The notes beneath the pieces are model-generated. The model did no database searches. It saw only the letters and a program-made list of their open reading frames with translations, and was not told the origin of the DNA. Position numbers and translations under genes: made by a program. A DNA stretch of 33,551 bases from an uncultured Eubacteriales bacterium (GTDB lineage: Bacteria > Bacillota > Clostridia > Oscillospirales > Acutalibacteraceae). Shown in pieces: positions 1 to 8,014 of the stretch (position 1 is its first letter; every line of letters starts with the position of its first letter). The stretch covers positions 1 through 33,551 of the forward strand of contig CATJNB010000090.1 in the NCBI GenBank assembly GCA_949741605.1. The letters are read 5' to 3'.

Positions 1-342
1 CTGTATATTAATTTTTGCAACCCATGGCCCAAAGGCAAACATCAAAAAAAACGTCTGACCCATACCAACCAGCTGGAACGTTACAAGACCTTTCTTGCCG
101 ACGGCGCCCAGCTGCATTTTAAAACCGATGACGATGCGTTGTTTCTCTCGACACAGCGCTATTGCCGGGAATCGGGCTTTGAGGTGGTTTGGAAAACGGC
201 TGATTTACATCATGCCGTGGATTCCCCGCAAGTGCCGATTACTTCCGAGCATGAGGATCGTTTTACCCTGCAAAATATTCCCATTAAGGCTTTGGTTGCT
301 GTGTGCCATAAAGGATCAGATGCCAGGTTTTTCCCCGGCTAA
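1..342 (+). CDS. trmB: tRNA (guanine-N7-)-methyltransferase, C-terminal part
   Basis: This is the 3' end of a gene cut by the window edge; frame 1 is open from base 1 to a TAA at 340-342, leaving 113 residues. The visible part carries an N-P-W-P-K motif followed by K-x-R-L-T-H at about residues 8-22, then F-K-T-D at about 40-43. These match the SAM-dependent TrmB family (S/N-D/P-P-W-P-K, R-R-L, F-K-T-D-N), which makes m7G46 in the variable loop of tRNAs in the cytoplasm. The SAM-binding N-terminal half lies outside the window. The C-terminus ends shortly after a short basic stretch, as usual for the family. A candidate promoter at 381-410 separates it from the next gene. The family call is secure; the start is not visible. 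Confidence 0.88.
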   Translation: MYINFCNPWPKGKHQKKRLTHTNQLERYKTFLADGAQLHFKTDDDALFLSTQRYCRESGFEVVWKTADLHHAVDSPQVPITSEHEDRFTLQNIPIKALVAVCHKGSDARFFPG

Positions 343-380
343 AATGCTTCATTTCTGACACAATATTTACAACTTTTTAA

Positions 381-410
381 TTCCAATTCCGACTCCTTGT
401 ATGATATAAT
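381..410 (+). promoter_or_regulatory. Candidate sigma-A promoter with extended -10
   Basis: A perfect TATAAT lies at 405-410, preceded by TG at 402-403 (extended -10). The -35 is weak: TTCCAA at 381-386 with an 18-base spacer. It would give a leader of roughly 80 bases before the deacetylase gene; the leader contains a small hairpin, CGGTA/TACCG, at 431-445. Predicted by eye only. Confidence 0.55.
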
Positions 411-496
411 TAGGAAAAGAAGATCAGGATCGGTAAATCGTACCGGCTTCTGGTTATATTTTGCTTATTTTTGTAAGTATGGGAGAGAAATTTGTT

Positions 497-1522
497 ATGA
501 AAAAACGTGTCAGAAAGTACCGCTATCGAAAAAAAGGCCGGCGCTCTATCGCCAGACGCCATGCCGTTATTTTGACTGCTGCGGCAGTTGTGCTTGTTTT
601 GCTTACCGTTGCCGTTGTGTCAAGCATCCTGCTGTTCCAGCATAAACCGGAAGCCCTGACCCCTTCCAGTCCGCCCCAGGTTCTTTCACAGCCAGTGCCG
701 GAGCCTGCTTCCCAACTGGTCAACCCAAACGCCGCTTCGGCCGCCGCGCAGGGCGAACTGGCTTACCAGTCCCTGTATCCAGAACTGTATGTGCCGATTG
801 TGGAAAAAATCCCGGCCAAAGAAGGCGACCGGGTGGTCTATCTGACCTATGACGATGGTCCGTCCGAGCTTACGCCAAAATTGCTGGATATTCTGGATGA
901 GCAAGGCGTGAAAGCAACCTTTTTTGTTATGGCACAGGGCAAGTCCACCGAGAATTGCAAAACATGGCTCAAAATGATCGCTGACCGCGGCCATACCATT
1001 GGTGTGCATACCTATACGCACCAGTATCAACAAATCTATGCTTCCCCGCAGGCATTCCTCGAAGATTTTAAGAAAATGCATGACCTTATTTATGAGGCTA
1101 CGGGTCAGAAAATTACGGTTTTCCGTTTTGCCGGCGGCAGTGTCAATGCCTACAATCAGAAGACCTGCAAAGCCATTATCGATGAAATGACCCGTCGCGG
1201 CTATACCTATTTTGACTGGAATGTTGACTGCGGGGACAGCAATGTGAAAAATAAGGGCAAGGATATTTATGCGATTACCATAGGTGCGATCAAAAATTAT
1301 GATAAATCGATTGTCCTGATGCACAATTCTAAATCCAAATCCGATACTGTTACACAAACTGCCGCGATTATCAAGGAAGCCAAGAAGAACGGTTACCGCT
1401 TTGACGTTTTGAGCCCCAGCGTCAAACCCTTTACCTTCCGGATTCCCAGTCCGCCTGCCCCGCAGGTTTCCTCGCAGGCAAGTTCCACAGCGTCTGCCCC
1501 GTCGTCCTCAACTGGCTCTTAA
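497..1522 (+). CDS. Membrane-anchored polysaccharide (peptidoglycan-type) deacetylase
   Basis: The 341-residue protein is a carbohydrate esterase family 4 (NodB-type) deacetylase, probably acting on cell-wall N-acetyl sugars outside the membrane. A very basic N-terminus (residues 1-22) is followed by one hydrophobic segment (about 23-47), so it is likely an uncleaved membrane anchor. The catalytic domain runs from about 112 to 300: motif 1 T-Y-D-D-G-P at 117-122 (usually T-F-D-D-G-P), metal-binding H-T-Y-T-H at 171-175, motif 3 R-F-A-G-G at 210-214 (usually R-F/x-P-G/Y), motif 4 D-W-N-V-D, and a final L-M-H with His276. A Pro/Ser/Gln-rich linker (about 50-75) and a low-complexity Ser/Pro/Ala tail (about 310-341) flank it. 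ATG 497 is chosen because GGGAG at 481-485 precedes it; an in-frame ATG at 479 lacks a ribosome binding site. Substrate is inferred. Confidence 0.88.
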   Translation: MKKRVRKYRYRKKGRRSIARRHAVILTAAAVVLVLLTVAVVSSILLFQHKPEALTPSSPPQVLSQPVPEPASQLVNPNAASAAAQGELAYQSLYPELYVPIVEKIPAKEGDRVVYLTYDDGPSELTPKLLDILDEQGVKATFFVMAQGKSTENCKTWLKMIADRGHTIGVHTYTHQYQQIYASPQAFLEDFKKMHDLIYEATGQKITVFRFAGGSVNAYNQKTCKAIIDEMTRRGYTYFDWNVDCGDSNVKNKGKDIYAITIGAIKNYDKSIVLMHNSKSKSDTVTQTAAIIKEAKKNGYRFDVLSPSVKPFTFRIPSPPAPQVSSQASSTASAPSSSTGS

Positions 1523-1534
1523 AAGGACGGATTC

Positions 1535-1568
1535 TGCTGACTGTTTTCCCACAGCCAGCACTTTTTTT
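1535..1568 (+). terminator. Rho-independent terminator after the deacetylase gene
   Basis: TGCTG-a-CTG (1535-1543) pairs with CAG-c-CAGCA (1552-1560) around an 8-base loop, followed by C and seven Ts (1562-1568). It lies only a few bases before the ribosome binding site of the next gene, so partial read-through or attenuation is possible. Confidence 0.6.
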
Positions 1569-1587
1569 GTGAAAGGAGATCGTGATT

Positions 1588-2253
1588 TTGCGTCCCAATT
1601 TGAAATTTATTTTGAGCATTGCTTCCGGCGTGTTATGCGCCGTTATTGTTGGTGTTGGCCTCTTTGTTTTCTGGCAGAAGGACCACGGCTATTGGACCCG
1701 CATCGCCGCCGAGAACCAAACCAACAATGCGGGATATGTAACGATTGACAGCCACCATTTTGGCCCCCTGATCGACCAATATAAAAATCCCTATATGGGG
1801 GATGCTGACAATATGAGAGGGCTGTTCGATAATCTGCTTCTGGTACGGGCGGGCGTTAGCATCGGGATTGATGCCGATACCTATACCGTACAGGTCTATT
1901 ACCAAACATCTGAGGAAAAATTAGGCTCCGCCAATATTCGCGTAGCGCTGCTTTATAATTCGGTTGCTGCATTTACTCTGATTGATAACCTCCAGAATAT
2001 TGATTATCACTTCTTGGGGAATAATTTTGCTTATACCATCAACCGCAGTGATGTGGAGGCTTGCTTTGGAACCGATAATTTGGCAGCTCATTTTTCCACG
2101 GAGTATCTCTGGGAAACGAATTTTCAGAACGTGATGAAAGAAGATTCTTCTTATCGAGAAGACCTGTTTCAGCTGCTCTTTGGGGTGAAAGGTTTTCCCA
2201 ATTCTGATTTTGATGCGAATACTACCGCTGCCGTTGGCAGAGATGTCGGATAA
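1588..2253 (+). CDS. Unrecognised membrane-anchored protein, possibly with a DUF4825-like domain
   Basis: I do not recognise a characterised family. The protein has 221 residues if it starts at TTG 1588; the AAAGGAG box at 1572-1578 is 9 bases before that codon but only 3 before the alternative GTG at 1582. One hydrophobic segment (about residues 6-28) suggests a signal anchor with the rest outside the cell. The extracellular part has a Y-K-N-P-Y-M-G-D-x-D-N-M stretch (about 53-64), then a region with A-A-F-T-L-I-D-N-L (about 130-138). Both resemble what I recall of DUF4825 domains, found at the ends of some Firmicutes membrane sensors; this is a weak match by eye. The acidic C-terminus shows no motif. 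A terminator-like hairpin separates it from the deacetylase gene upstream, and valS has its own promoter downstream, so it may be a single-gene unit expressed by read-through. Confidence 0.6.
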   Translation: MRPNLKFILSIASGVLCAVIVGVGLFVFWQKDHGYWTRIAAENQTNNAGYVTIDSHHFGPLIDQYKNPYMGDADNMRGLFDNLLLVRAGVSIGIDADTYTVQVYYQTSEEKLGSANIRVALLYNSVAAFTLIDNLQNIDYHFLGNNFAYTINRSDVEACFGTDNLAAHFSTEYLWETNFQNVMKEDSSYREDLFQLLFGVKGFPNSDFDANTTAAVGRDVG

Positions 2254-2281
2254 CGGAGGAAATGCTTACATATAAGATTTC

Positions 2282-2310
2282 TTGACAAGCTATGCGGGAA
2301 ATGTTACCAT
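2282..2310 (+). promoter_or_regulatory. Sigma-A promoter of valS-folC
   Basis: A consensus TTGACA at 2282-2287 is separated by exactly 17 bases from TACCAT at 2305-2310 (4 of 6 matches to TATAAT). Transcription would start near 2317, leaving about 30 bases of leader before valS. That is far too short for a T-box riboswitch. Confidence 0.75.
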
Positions 2311-2348
2311 AGTTTATTAGGAATCATTATGGAGGAGGAACCCAAACC

Positions 2349-4973
2349 ATGAGCAAGGAACTTGCGAAAGCTTACGATCCTCACGAGGTGGAGGACCGCA
2401 TTTATCACTTTTGGCTCGATGAGAAATTTTTTCATGCACAGCCCCATCCCAGCAAAAAACCATATACCATTGTGATCCCGCCGCCGAATGTCACCGGGAA
2501 GCTTCACATGGGCCATGCCCTGGATGAAACCTTTCAGGATATCCTGATCCGCTGGCGCAGGATGCAGGGGTATTGTGCCCTGTGGCTGCCCGGCACAGAC
2601 CACGCTTCCATCTCCACAGAAGCCAAAATTGTGGAGGCGATGAAACAGGAAGGGGTCACCAAAGACGAGATCGGCCGGGATGCCTTTTTGGAACGTGCTT
2701 GGGATTGGACCCGGGAATATGGTGGGACGATTATTTCCCAACTGAAAAAATTAGGCTGTTCCTGCGATTGGGACCGCGAACGCTTTACGTTAGATGAAGG
2801 CTGTTCCAAAGCGGTGCGGGAGGTGTTTGTCCGGCTGTACGAAAAGGGTTTGATCTACCGCGGCGAACGTATCATTAACTGGTGCCCGCATTGCCGCACC
2901 TCGTTGTCCGATGTTGAGGTTGATTTTGCGGAAAAAGACGGCCATTTCTGGCATATCCGCTATCCGCTTGCCGATGGTTCCGGCGAAGTGGAACTGGCCA
3001 CTACCCGTCCCGAAACCATGCTTGGAGATACGGCAGTTGCGGTGCATCCGGAGGACCCCCGCTACCAGCACCTCATTGGCAAAATGCTCCGTCTGCCGCT
3101 GGTGGGACGGGAAATCCCTGTGGTTGCCGATACCTATGTGGAACAGGATTTCGGGACTGGTGTGGTGAAAATTACCCCCGCACACGACCCGAATGACTTT
3201 GAAGTAGGGCTGCGCCATAACCTGCCGGTCATCAATGTCATGGACGAGTGCGGCGTCATCAACGAAAACGGTGGGGAATATTGCGGCATGGACCGTCTGG
3301 AAGCCCGCAAAAAGATTGTCAAAGCCTTAGACGAGCAGGGATATTTAGTCCGCACAGAACCAATTCAGCATAATGTGGGCACTTGTTACCGCTGTAATAC
3401 CGTGGTGGAACCGCGTGTTTCGAAGCAGTGGTTTGTTAAAATGGAGCCGCTTGCAAAACCAGCCATTACCTGTGTCCGTGAGGGGAAAACGAAGTTTATC
3501 CCAGAACGCTTTGAAAAAATTTATTTTAATTGGATGGAAAATATCAAAGACTGGTGTATTTCCCGTCAGATTTGGTGGGGGCACCGCATCCCGGCCTGGT
3601 ACTGTGAGCACTGCGGGGAAATTGTGGTTGCCCGCGAGAACCCGGACTGCTGCCCAAAATGTGGGGGCAAGCATCTGCATCAGGATGAGGATACGCTGGA
3701 TACTTGGTTTTCTTCTGCGTTGTGGCCCTTCTCGACCCTCGGCTGGCCGGATCAAACCCAGGATTTGGAATATTTTTATCCCACTAATACGCTGGTCACT
3801 GCGTATGATATTATTTTCTTCTGGGTCGCCCGTATGATCTTTTCTGGCCTTGCCCATACTGGGCAGACCCCATTTGATACGGTTTTTATCCACGGGATTG
3901 TGCGCGACGCAAACGGCATTAAAATGTCCAAGTCGCTGGGTAACGGCATTGACCCCCTTCAGGTCATCGACCAATATGGTGCTGATGCTCTGCGCTTTAC
4001 CCTCGCCAGCGGTAACAGCCCCGGCAATGATACCCGTTATTCGCCGGAAAAGGTCGAGGCAAGCCGCAATTTTGCCAACAAAATTTGGAACGCGGCACGC
4101 TTTATCCTCATGAACCTCGAAGGCCATACCGTTACCGGCAACCTCCCCGCCACGCTTACCATGGAGGACCAGTGGATTATCAGCTCGTTTAATACGGTTG
4201 CAAAAGAGATCACAGAGAACCTAGAAAAATTTGAGATGGGAATTGCTGCCCAGAAAATTTACGACTTCCTTTGGGATGAATTCTGCGACTGGTATATCGA
4301 AGTGGCGAAAATCCGTCTGTATTCCGACAACGAAACAACGGCGCAACATGCGCGGGAAGTTTTAGTATGGGTCATGACTGGGACCTTGCAGCTTTTGCAC
4401 CCCTTTATGCCGTTCATTACCGAGGAAATCTGGCAGTCGCTGCCACATGACGGTGAGGCGATTATGGTGTCTAAATGGCCTGAATTTCAGGAGCAGCTGC
4501 ATTTCCCGCAAGCCGAAGCCCAGATGCACCAGATTATGGATGTGATCCGTGGGGTACGCAACCGCAGAGCGGAAATGAATGTGCCGCCGTCGCGCCGGGC
4601 AAACCTTTTTATCGCTACGTCGAAACCAGATGTTTTCCAGCAGGGGACCGCTATGGTCGCCAAGCTTGCCTATGCTAATGAGGTCACCATTGGGGAACAG
4701 TTTGAGATGGAAGGTGCCGTTACGATTGTCACCAACGATGCCAAGGTGTATATCCCGATGGACGAACTGGTGGACAAAAAAGCGGAATTGGCGCGCCTGA
4801 ATAAGGAGTTGGAAACTGCCCGCAAGCAGCTTGCCCAAAACGAAGGCAAACTGAATAATCCGGGCTTTTTGTCCAAAGCTCCGGCAGCGGTTGTCGATGG
4901 TGTACGCAGTGATGCCCAAACCCTACGGGAACGCATCGCCATGCTGGAATCCAGTATGCAGGCATTGCAGTAA
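2349..4973 (+). CDS. valS: Valyl-tRNA synthetase
   Basis: A class I aminoacyl-tRNA synthetase of 874 residues, the usual length for bacterial ValRS, which charges tRNA-Val in the cytoplasm. The P-P-P-N-V-T-G stretch runs straight into the HIGH-type signature H-M-G-H at 53-56; the second signature K-M-S-K-S is at 525-529. The editing (CP1) domain lies between, including [11 protein letters not shown] at about 217-227 and a [15 protein letters not shown] stretch typical of Val/Ile enzymes. Two zinc-type cysteine clusters occur (about 346-350 and 417-440). The anticodon-binding domain and a C-terminal coiled coil (about 805-870, rich in Lys/Glu/Leu) complete it. ATG 2349 follows GGAGGAGG at 2331-2338. 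folC starts 15 bases downstream, the valS-folC pairing seen in many Firmicutes. Confidence 0.98.
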   Translation: MSKELAKAYDPHEVEDRIYHFWLDEKFFHAQPHPSKKPYTIVIPPPNVTGKLHMGHALDETFQDILIRWRRMQGYCALWLPGTDHASISTEAKIVEAMKQEGVTKDEIGRDAFLERAWDWTREYGGTIISQLKKLGCSCDWDRERFTLDEGCSKAVREVFVRLYEKGLIYRGERIINWCPHCRTSLSDVEVDFAEKDGHFWHIRYPLADGSGEVELATTRPETMLGDTAVAVHPEDPRYQHLIGKMLRLPLVGREIPVVADTYVEQDFGTGVVKITPAHDPNDFEVGLRHNLPVINVMDECGVINENGGEYCGMDRLEARKKIVKALDEQGYLVRTEPIQHNVGTCYRCNTVVEPRVSKQWFVKMEPLAKPAITCVREGKTKFIPERFEKIYFNWMENIKDWCISRQIWWGHRIPAWYCEHCGEIVVARENPDCCPKCGGKHLHQDEDTLDTWFSSALWPFSTLGWPDQTQDLEYFYPTNTLVTAYDIIFFWVARMIFSGLAHTGQTPFDTVFIHGIVRDANGIKMSKSLGNGIDPLQVIDQYGADALRFTLASGNSPGNDTRYSPEKVEASRNFANKIWNAARFILMNLEGHTVTGNLPATLTMEDQWIISSFNTVAKEITENLEKFEMGIAAQKIYDFLWDEFCDWYIEVAKIRLYSDNETTAQHAREVLVWVMTGTLQLLHPFMPFITEEIWQSLPHDGEAIMVSKWPEFQEQLHFPQAEAQMHQIMDVIRGVRNRRAEMNVPPSRRANLFIATSKPDVFQQGTAMVAKLAYANEVTIGEQFEMEGAVTIVTNDAKVYIPMDELVDKKAELARLNKELETARKQLAQNEGKLNNPGFLSKAPAAVVDGVRSDAQTLRERIAMLESSMQALQ

Positions 4974-4988
4974 GCGCGGGGATGGCCT

Positions 4989-6284
4989 ATGACGTTACAA
5001 CAGGCTTTAGACGTAATCGCCAAACAGCGGCGTTTCCATGATACGTCCACGCTTTCGTATATGCATCTTTTGATGGAACGCCTTGGCAACCCAGAGCGGG
5101 CTTTTCCGGCTATCCATGTGGCGGGTACGAATGGGAAAGGCTCTACCAGTACGATGCTCGCAAGTGTTTTGGAACAGGCCGGGTATCGAACCGGGAAATT
5201 TATTTCCCCTTATGTGCTTGAGTTCCGGGAACGCATACAGGTAAACGGAGAAATGATCCCATCCGTAGAGCTGGCCGCTCTGGTGGAGAGTATCGAACCC
5301 GTGATCCGTGAGCTGGAGGCACAGGGCACTGAAATTACAGAATTTGAATTTGTCACCGCGCTTGCCTTTGTGTGGTTTGCCCAGCAGGAGTGTGACATTG
5401 TTGTACTCGAAACTGGGGTTGGTGGACGTTTCGATTCAACGAATATTATTGACCCCCCGCTCGTGTCCGTGATCACATCGGTTTCCCTTGACCATACTGG
5501 TTTGCTTGGCGGTTCCCTTGCAGATATTGCGTGGCAGAAAGCTGGGATCATCAAGCCCGGCGGGACAACAGTGATTGCCCCGGGGCAGCCCAAACAAGCG
5601 GTACAGGTTTTTATGCAGGCCGCTAAGGAACAGGAAAGCCGTTTGCTCATCGCTGACCTTGCCTCCATCCACGTACTCTCTGAGTCCCTTTCCGGGATGC
5701 TCATACAGGCAGGCTCTTTAGAATTTACCTTGCCATTGGTTGGGGCGCATCAGGTGGAAAATCTCGCTACTGCTTTGGCGGTTTTGGAAGAATTGCAGCA
5801 GCAGGGATGGAAGATTTCCCCCAAACAAATGGAGCGTGGGTTTTCACAGGTACGTTTGCCAGCCCGTTTGGAAACATTTGGTGAGTTCCCGCTCATTGTA
5901 CTCGACGGCGCCCACAATCCCGCTGGCATTGCCGCGCTTCGGGAAGCCTTGGCGAGATATTTGCAAGGCCGCACACTGGTCGGGATCATGGGGGCCATGC
6001 AGGATAAGGATATCACAGGATTCATAGAGCAGATGGGCGGGGTGTTTTCGGCTATGCTGACCGTCACCCCTACGCACCTGCGTGCCATGGATGCCAAGGA
6101 ATTAGCCCATCGCTGGTATGGGAAATGCGCGTATGTGGAGGCGTTTGGCGGCGACTTTGCGGGGGCTTTGTCGCTGGCAAAGTCTCTGGCAGGCAAACAG
6201 GGGGCGGTTGTGGCCTTTGGGTCGCTGTTGTTGGCTGCGGATCTGCGCCCGCTGATGCTCGAATCCGAAAAAACTGCCCCTTAG
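4989..6284 (+). CDS. folC: Folylpolyglutamate synthase / dihydrofolate synthase
   Basis: This 431-residue Mur-ligase-type enzyme adds glutamate to folates, and in many bacteria to dihydropteroate, using ATP. The P-loop G-T-N-G-K-G-S-T is at residues 46-53, followed by the family's S-P-Y/H-V-L-x-F-x-E-R-I segment (about 74-84). The E-F-E-F-V-T-A-L-A stretch (about 117-125) and the V-L-E-T-G-V-G-G-R-F-D-S-T-N motif (about 139-152) are diagnostic. The central T-S-V-S-L-D-H-T-x-x-L-G segment and the C-terminal V-L-D-G-A-H-N-P-A-G motif are also present. It follows valS by 15 bases and is probably co-transcribed; the ribosome binding site is only a weak GGGGATGG at about 4978-4985. A hairpin at 6331-6370 ends the unit. 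Whether it has both activities cannot be read from the sequence. Confidence 0.96.
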   Translation: MTLQQALDVIAKQRRFHDTSTLSYMHLLMERLGNPERAFPAIHVAGTNGKGSTSTMLASVLEQAGYRTGKFISPYVLEFRERIQVNGEMIPSVELAALVESIEPVIRELEAQGTEITEFEFVTALAFVWFAQQECDIVVLETGVGGRFDSTNIIDPPLVSVITSVSLDHTGLLGGSLADIAWQKAGIIKPGGTTVIAPGQPKQAVQVFMQAAKEQESRLLIADLASIHVLSESLSGMLIQAGSLEFTLPLVGAHQVENLATALAVLEELQQQGWKISPKQMERGFSQVRLPARLETFGEFPLIVLDGAHNPAGIAALREALARYLQGRTLVGIMGAMQDKDITGFIEQMGGVFSAMLTVTPTHLRAMDAKELAHRWYGKCAYVEAFGGDFAGALSLAKSLAGKQGAVVAFGSLLLAADLRPLMLESEKTAP

Positions 6285-6330
6285 AAAGAATTTTGCCGCC
6301 CGGCGACACCTTCTGACAAATTATTCAGCC

Positions 6331-6372
6331 AAAATCCCTTATTGTTAAGAGAGATACAATAAGGGATTTTTT
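6331..6372 (+). terminator. Perfect 15-bp hairpin between folC and spoIIAA
   Basis: AAAATCCCTTATTGT (6331-6345) and its exact reverse complement (6356-6370) surround a 10-base loop, and the 3' arm ends in a run of six Ts (6367-6372). It looks like the terminator of valS-folC, but lies only 26 bases before the spoIIAA start codon, so it also occupies the leader or promoter region of the sporulation operon. Confidence 0.75.
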
Positions 6373-6397
6373 ATGTCCCAAGAAGACGGAGGTAGTT

Positions 6398-6871
6398 ATG
6401 GGCGTCAGATTTGTACTCAAAGACGATCACCTCACTGCGATCCTCAGTGGGGAAATTGATCATCATGCGGCGTCCGGGATGCGCGAGGAGATCGACCGCA
6501 AGGCCGGACAAGCCAAACCAAAGCTTTTAACCCTGGATTTTTCCCAGGTTACGTTTATGGACAGCTCCGGGATTGGCCTGATTATGGGGCGGTACCGCTT
6601 GATGCAGGCTCTGCGCGGCAGCCTTACGGTACTCGATTTATCCCAGCAAATGAAACGGGTCGTCAATTTGTCGGGAGTGGGGCAGCTGGTCCCGCTGGAG
6701 AACAGCCGCCCGCCCCGCAAACCCAAGGCTTCTGCAAAATCCAAGCCCAAAGAAACCATCCCGGAAACCGTGGAACAGGAGCCGCCTCAGCCCGAGGAAG
6801 AATCCCGGGATATTTACTCTCATTCGGAATGGGAGAATCAGGAGAAAAAAGAGGTGATGGTACATGAATAA
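6398..6871 (+). CDS. spoIIAA: Anti-sigma F factor antagonist
   Basis: A STAS-domain protein that, when unphosphorylated, binds the anti-sigma factor SpoIIAB and frees sigma F in the forespore. The STAS domain covers about residues 1-105: the G-E-I-D-H turn is at 18-22 and the phosphorylation-site segment F-M-D-S-S-G-I-G at 53-60, where Ser57 corresponds to the regulatory serine of the Bacillus protein (position 58). ATG 6398 follows GACGGAGG at about 6384-6391. The protein has 157 residues, about 40 more than the usual ~117; the extra C-terminal tail is rich in Pro, Lys and Glu and looks disordered. It overlaps spoIIAB by 8 bases and heads the three-gene operon. A promoter could not be defined with confidence; sigma H would be expected by analogy. 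Confidence 0.93.
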   Translation: MGVRFVLKDDHLTAILSGEIDHHAASGMREEIDRKAGQAKPKLLTLDFSQVTFMDSSGIGLIMGRYRLMQALRGSLTVLDLSQQMKRVVNLSGVGQLVPLENSRPPRKPKASAKSKPKETIPETVEQEPPQPEEESRDIYSHSEWENQEKKEVMVHE

Positions 6872-7304
6872 TGAAATGAAGCTCTCGTTTTCCAGCTATT
6901 CGTCCAATGAAAGCTTTGCACGTGCCACGGTGGCCGCGTTTGTGGCGCAGCTCGACCCGACCATTGAAGAATTGTCTGATTTGAAAACAGCCGTTTCCGA
7001 GGCAGTCACAAACTGCATTGTCCATGCCTACCGCGATGCTATCGGCATGGTTTACATAACGGCCAGCATTTCTAAGGACCGCAGGATTACGGTAAAAATC
7101 CGGGACAAGGGCTGTGGTATCCCGGATATCGCGAAAGCGATGGAGCCTCTTTTTTCCACTGGCGGCGAGGAACGGGCAGGCTTGGGGTTTTCGGTCATGG
7201 AGAGCTTTACGGATTCTTTGCGGGTGCGTTCCAAGGTCGGGCAGGGGACAACCATCATTATGCATAAAAAATTAGCCGGACGTCTTTCCGGTTTTGCGCG
7301 TTGA
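6864..7304 (+). CDS. spoIIAB: Anti-sigma F factor, serine kinase
   Basis: A 146-residue GHKL-fold protein that holds sigma F inactive and phosphorylates SpoIIAA. The N-box carries Glu46 and Asn50 in E-A-V-T-N-C, at the same positions as in the Bacillus protein; the G1 box is D-K-G-C-G-I (about 80-85) and the G2 box with ATP lid is G-G-E-E-R-A-G-L-G-F (about 97-106). Arg20, known in the family to contact sigma F and SpoIIAA, is present. Length is normal. ATG 6864 lies inside the end of spoIIAA, preceded by a GAGGTGATGG stretch, so the two are translationally coupled. The sigma factor gene follows immediately. Confidence 0.95.
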   Translation: MNNEMKLSFSSYSSNESFARATVAAFVAQLDPTIEELSDLKTAVSEAVTNCIVHAYRDAIGMVYITASISKDRRITVKIRDKGCGIPDIAKAMEPLFSTGGEERAGLGFSVMESFTDSLRVRSKVGQGTTIIMHKKLAGRLSGFAR

Positions 7305-7312
7305 CTGGCGGG

Positions 7313-7966
7313 ATGTGTGCGCGGGATGAGAAAATTCAGGAAAATCTCGGATTGGTTCATGCCTGCGCCAAACGCTTCAAAGCACGCGGCATCGAATATG
7401 ATGACCTTTATCAGGCTGGATGTCTGGGGCTGATTAAGGCGGTCGATGGCTTTGACGAAACCCGTGGGGTGCGTTTTTCCACCTATGCAGTCCCTGTGAT
7501 CCTTGGCGAAATGCGAAGGCTGTTCCGGGATGGCGGTTCGGTGAAGGTGGGACGGGCCCTCAAGGAATTATCGCTGAAAGCCGGGCGTTTTACGGCGGAA
7601 TTTTCCGCGCGGGAAGGCCGGTCTCCTACCTTGTCTGAACTTGCAGAAGCACTCGGTGTGGAAACCGCACAGGCTGCACAGGCAGTCAACGCGGGGCAGC
7701 GGTCCCTGTCGCTGACTTCCGAGGAGGAGGACGGCGGGCAGATTGATGTGGCAGTGGAGGCGGAGGACGATAAAATCGCGGAGCTTCTTTCTCTGAAACA
7801 GGTGGTGGGGGAGCTGGAGCCACGTGACCGCAGCATTATCGTATTCCGCTACTTTAAAAGCCAGACCCAGACCCAAACTGCACAGGCCCTTGGCATGACC
7901 CAAGTGCAGGTATCGCGCAGAGAGAAGGTGATTTTGCAAAAACTGCGCGCCATGCTTTCCGACTAA
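7313..7966 (+). CDS. sigF: RNA polymerase sigma-F factor (early forespore)
   Basis: A sigma-70 family factor directing early forespore transcription. Region 2 shows E-N-L-G-L-V-H and Y-D-D-L-Y-Q-A-G-C-L-G-L-I-K-A-V-D-G-F-D, followed by the strongly conserved V-R-F-S-T-Y-A-V-P-x-I-x-G-E-M-R-R and R-D-G-G-S-V-K-V. Region 3 and region 4 follow, the latter with the helix-turn-helix T-Q-T-Q-T-A-Q-A-L-G-M-T-Q-V-Q-V-S-R-R-E-K. At 217 residues it is shorter at the N-terminus than the Bacillus protein (about 255). The start is uncertain: ATG 7313 has GGCGGG directly against it, while TTG 7301 overlaps the spoIIAB stop codon and would add four residues. The operon ends at the terminator at 7971-8014. 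Confidence 0.95.
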   Translation: MCARDEKIQENLGLVHACAKRFKARGIEYDDLYQAGCLGLIKAVDGFDETRGVRFSTYAVPVILGEMRRLFRDGGSVKVGRALKELSLKAGRFTAEFSAREGRSPTLSELAEALGVETAQAAQAVNAGQRSLSLTSEEEDGGQIDVAVEAEDDKIAELLSLKQVVGELEPRDRSIIVFRYFKSQTQTQTAQALGMTQVQVSRREKVILQKLRAMLSD

Positions 7967-7970
7967 AAGA

Positions 7971-8014
7971 AAAATACCGCCTGTCTCCCCGAGGAGAGCG
8001 GCGGTATTTTGTTA
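7971..8014. terminator. Bidirectional terminator between sigF and the convergent gene
   Basis: AAAATACCGCC (7971-7981) pairs with GGCGGTATTTT (8000-8010); inside, TCTCC (7984-7988) pairs with GGAGA (7993-7997) around CCGA. Ts follow on the plus strand, and the minus strand reads a T-rich stretch after the 5' arm, so it can serve both sigF and the minus-strand gene ending at 8012. Confidence 0.85.

Noticed and set aside
686..1357. Long open frame (223 codons) on the minus strand opposite the deacetylase gene
   Set aside because: It is an antisense shadow of a clear CE4 deacetylase, with no ribosome binding site, no family motifs and atypical composition.
3345..4127. 260-codon minus-strand frame inside valS
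   Set aside because: The plus strand encodes unmistakable ValRS motifs including K-M-S-K-S; the antisense frame has no recognisable domain.
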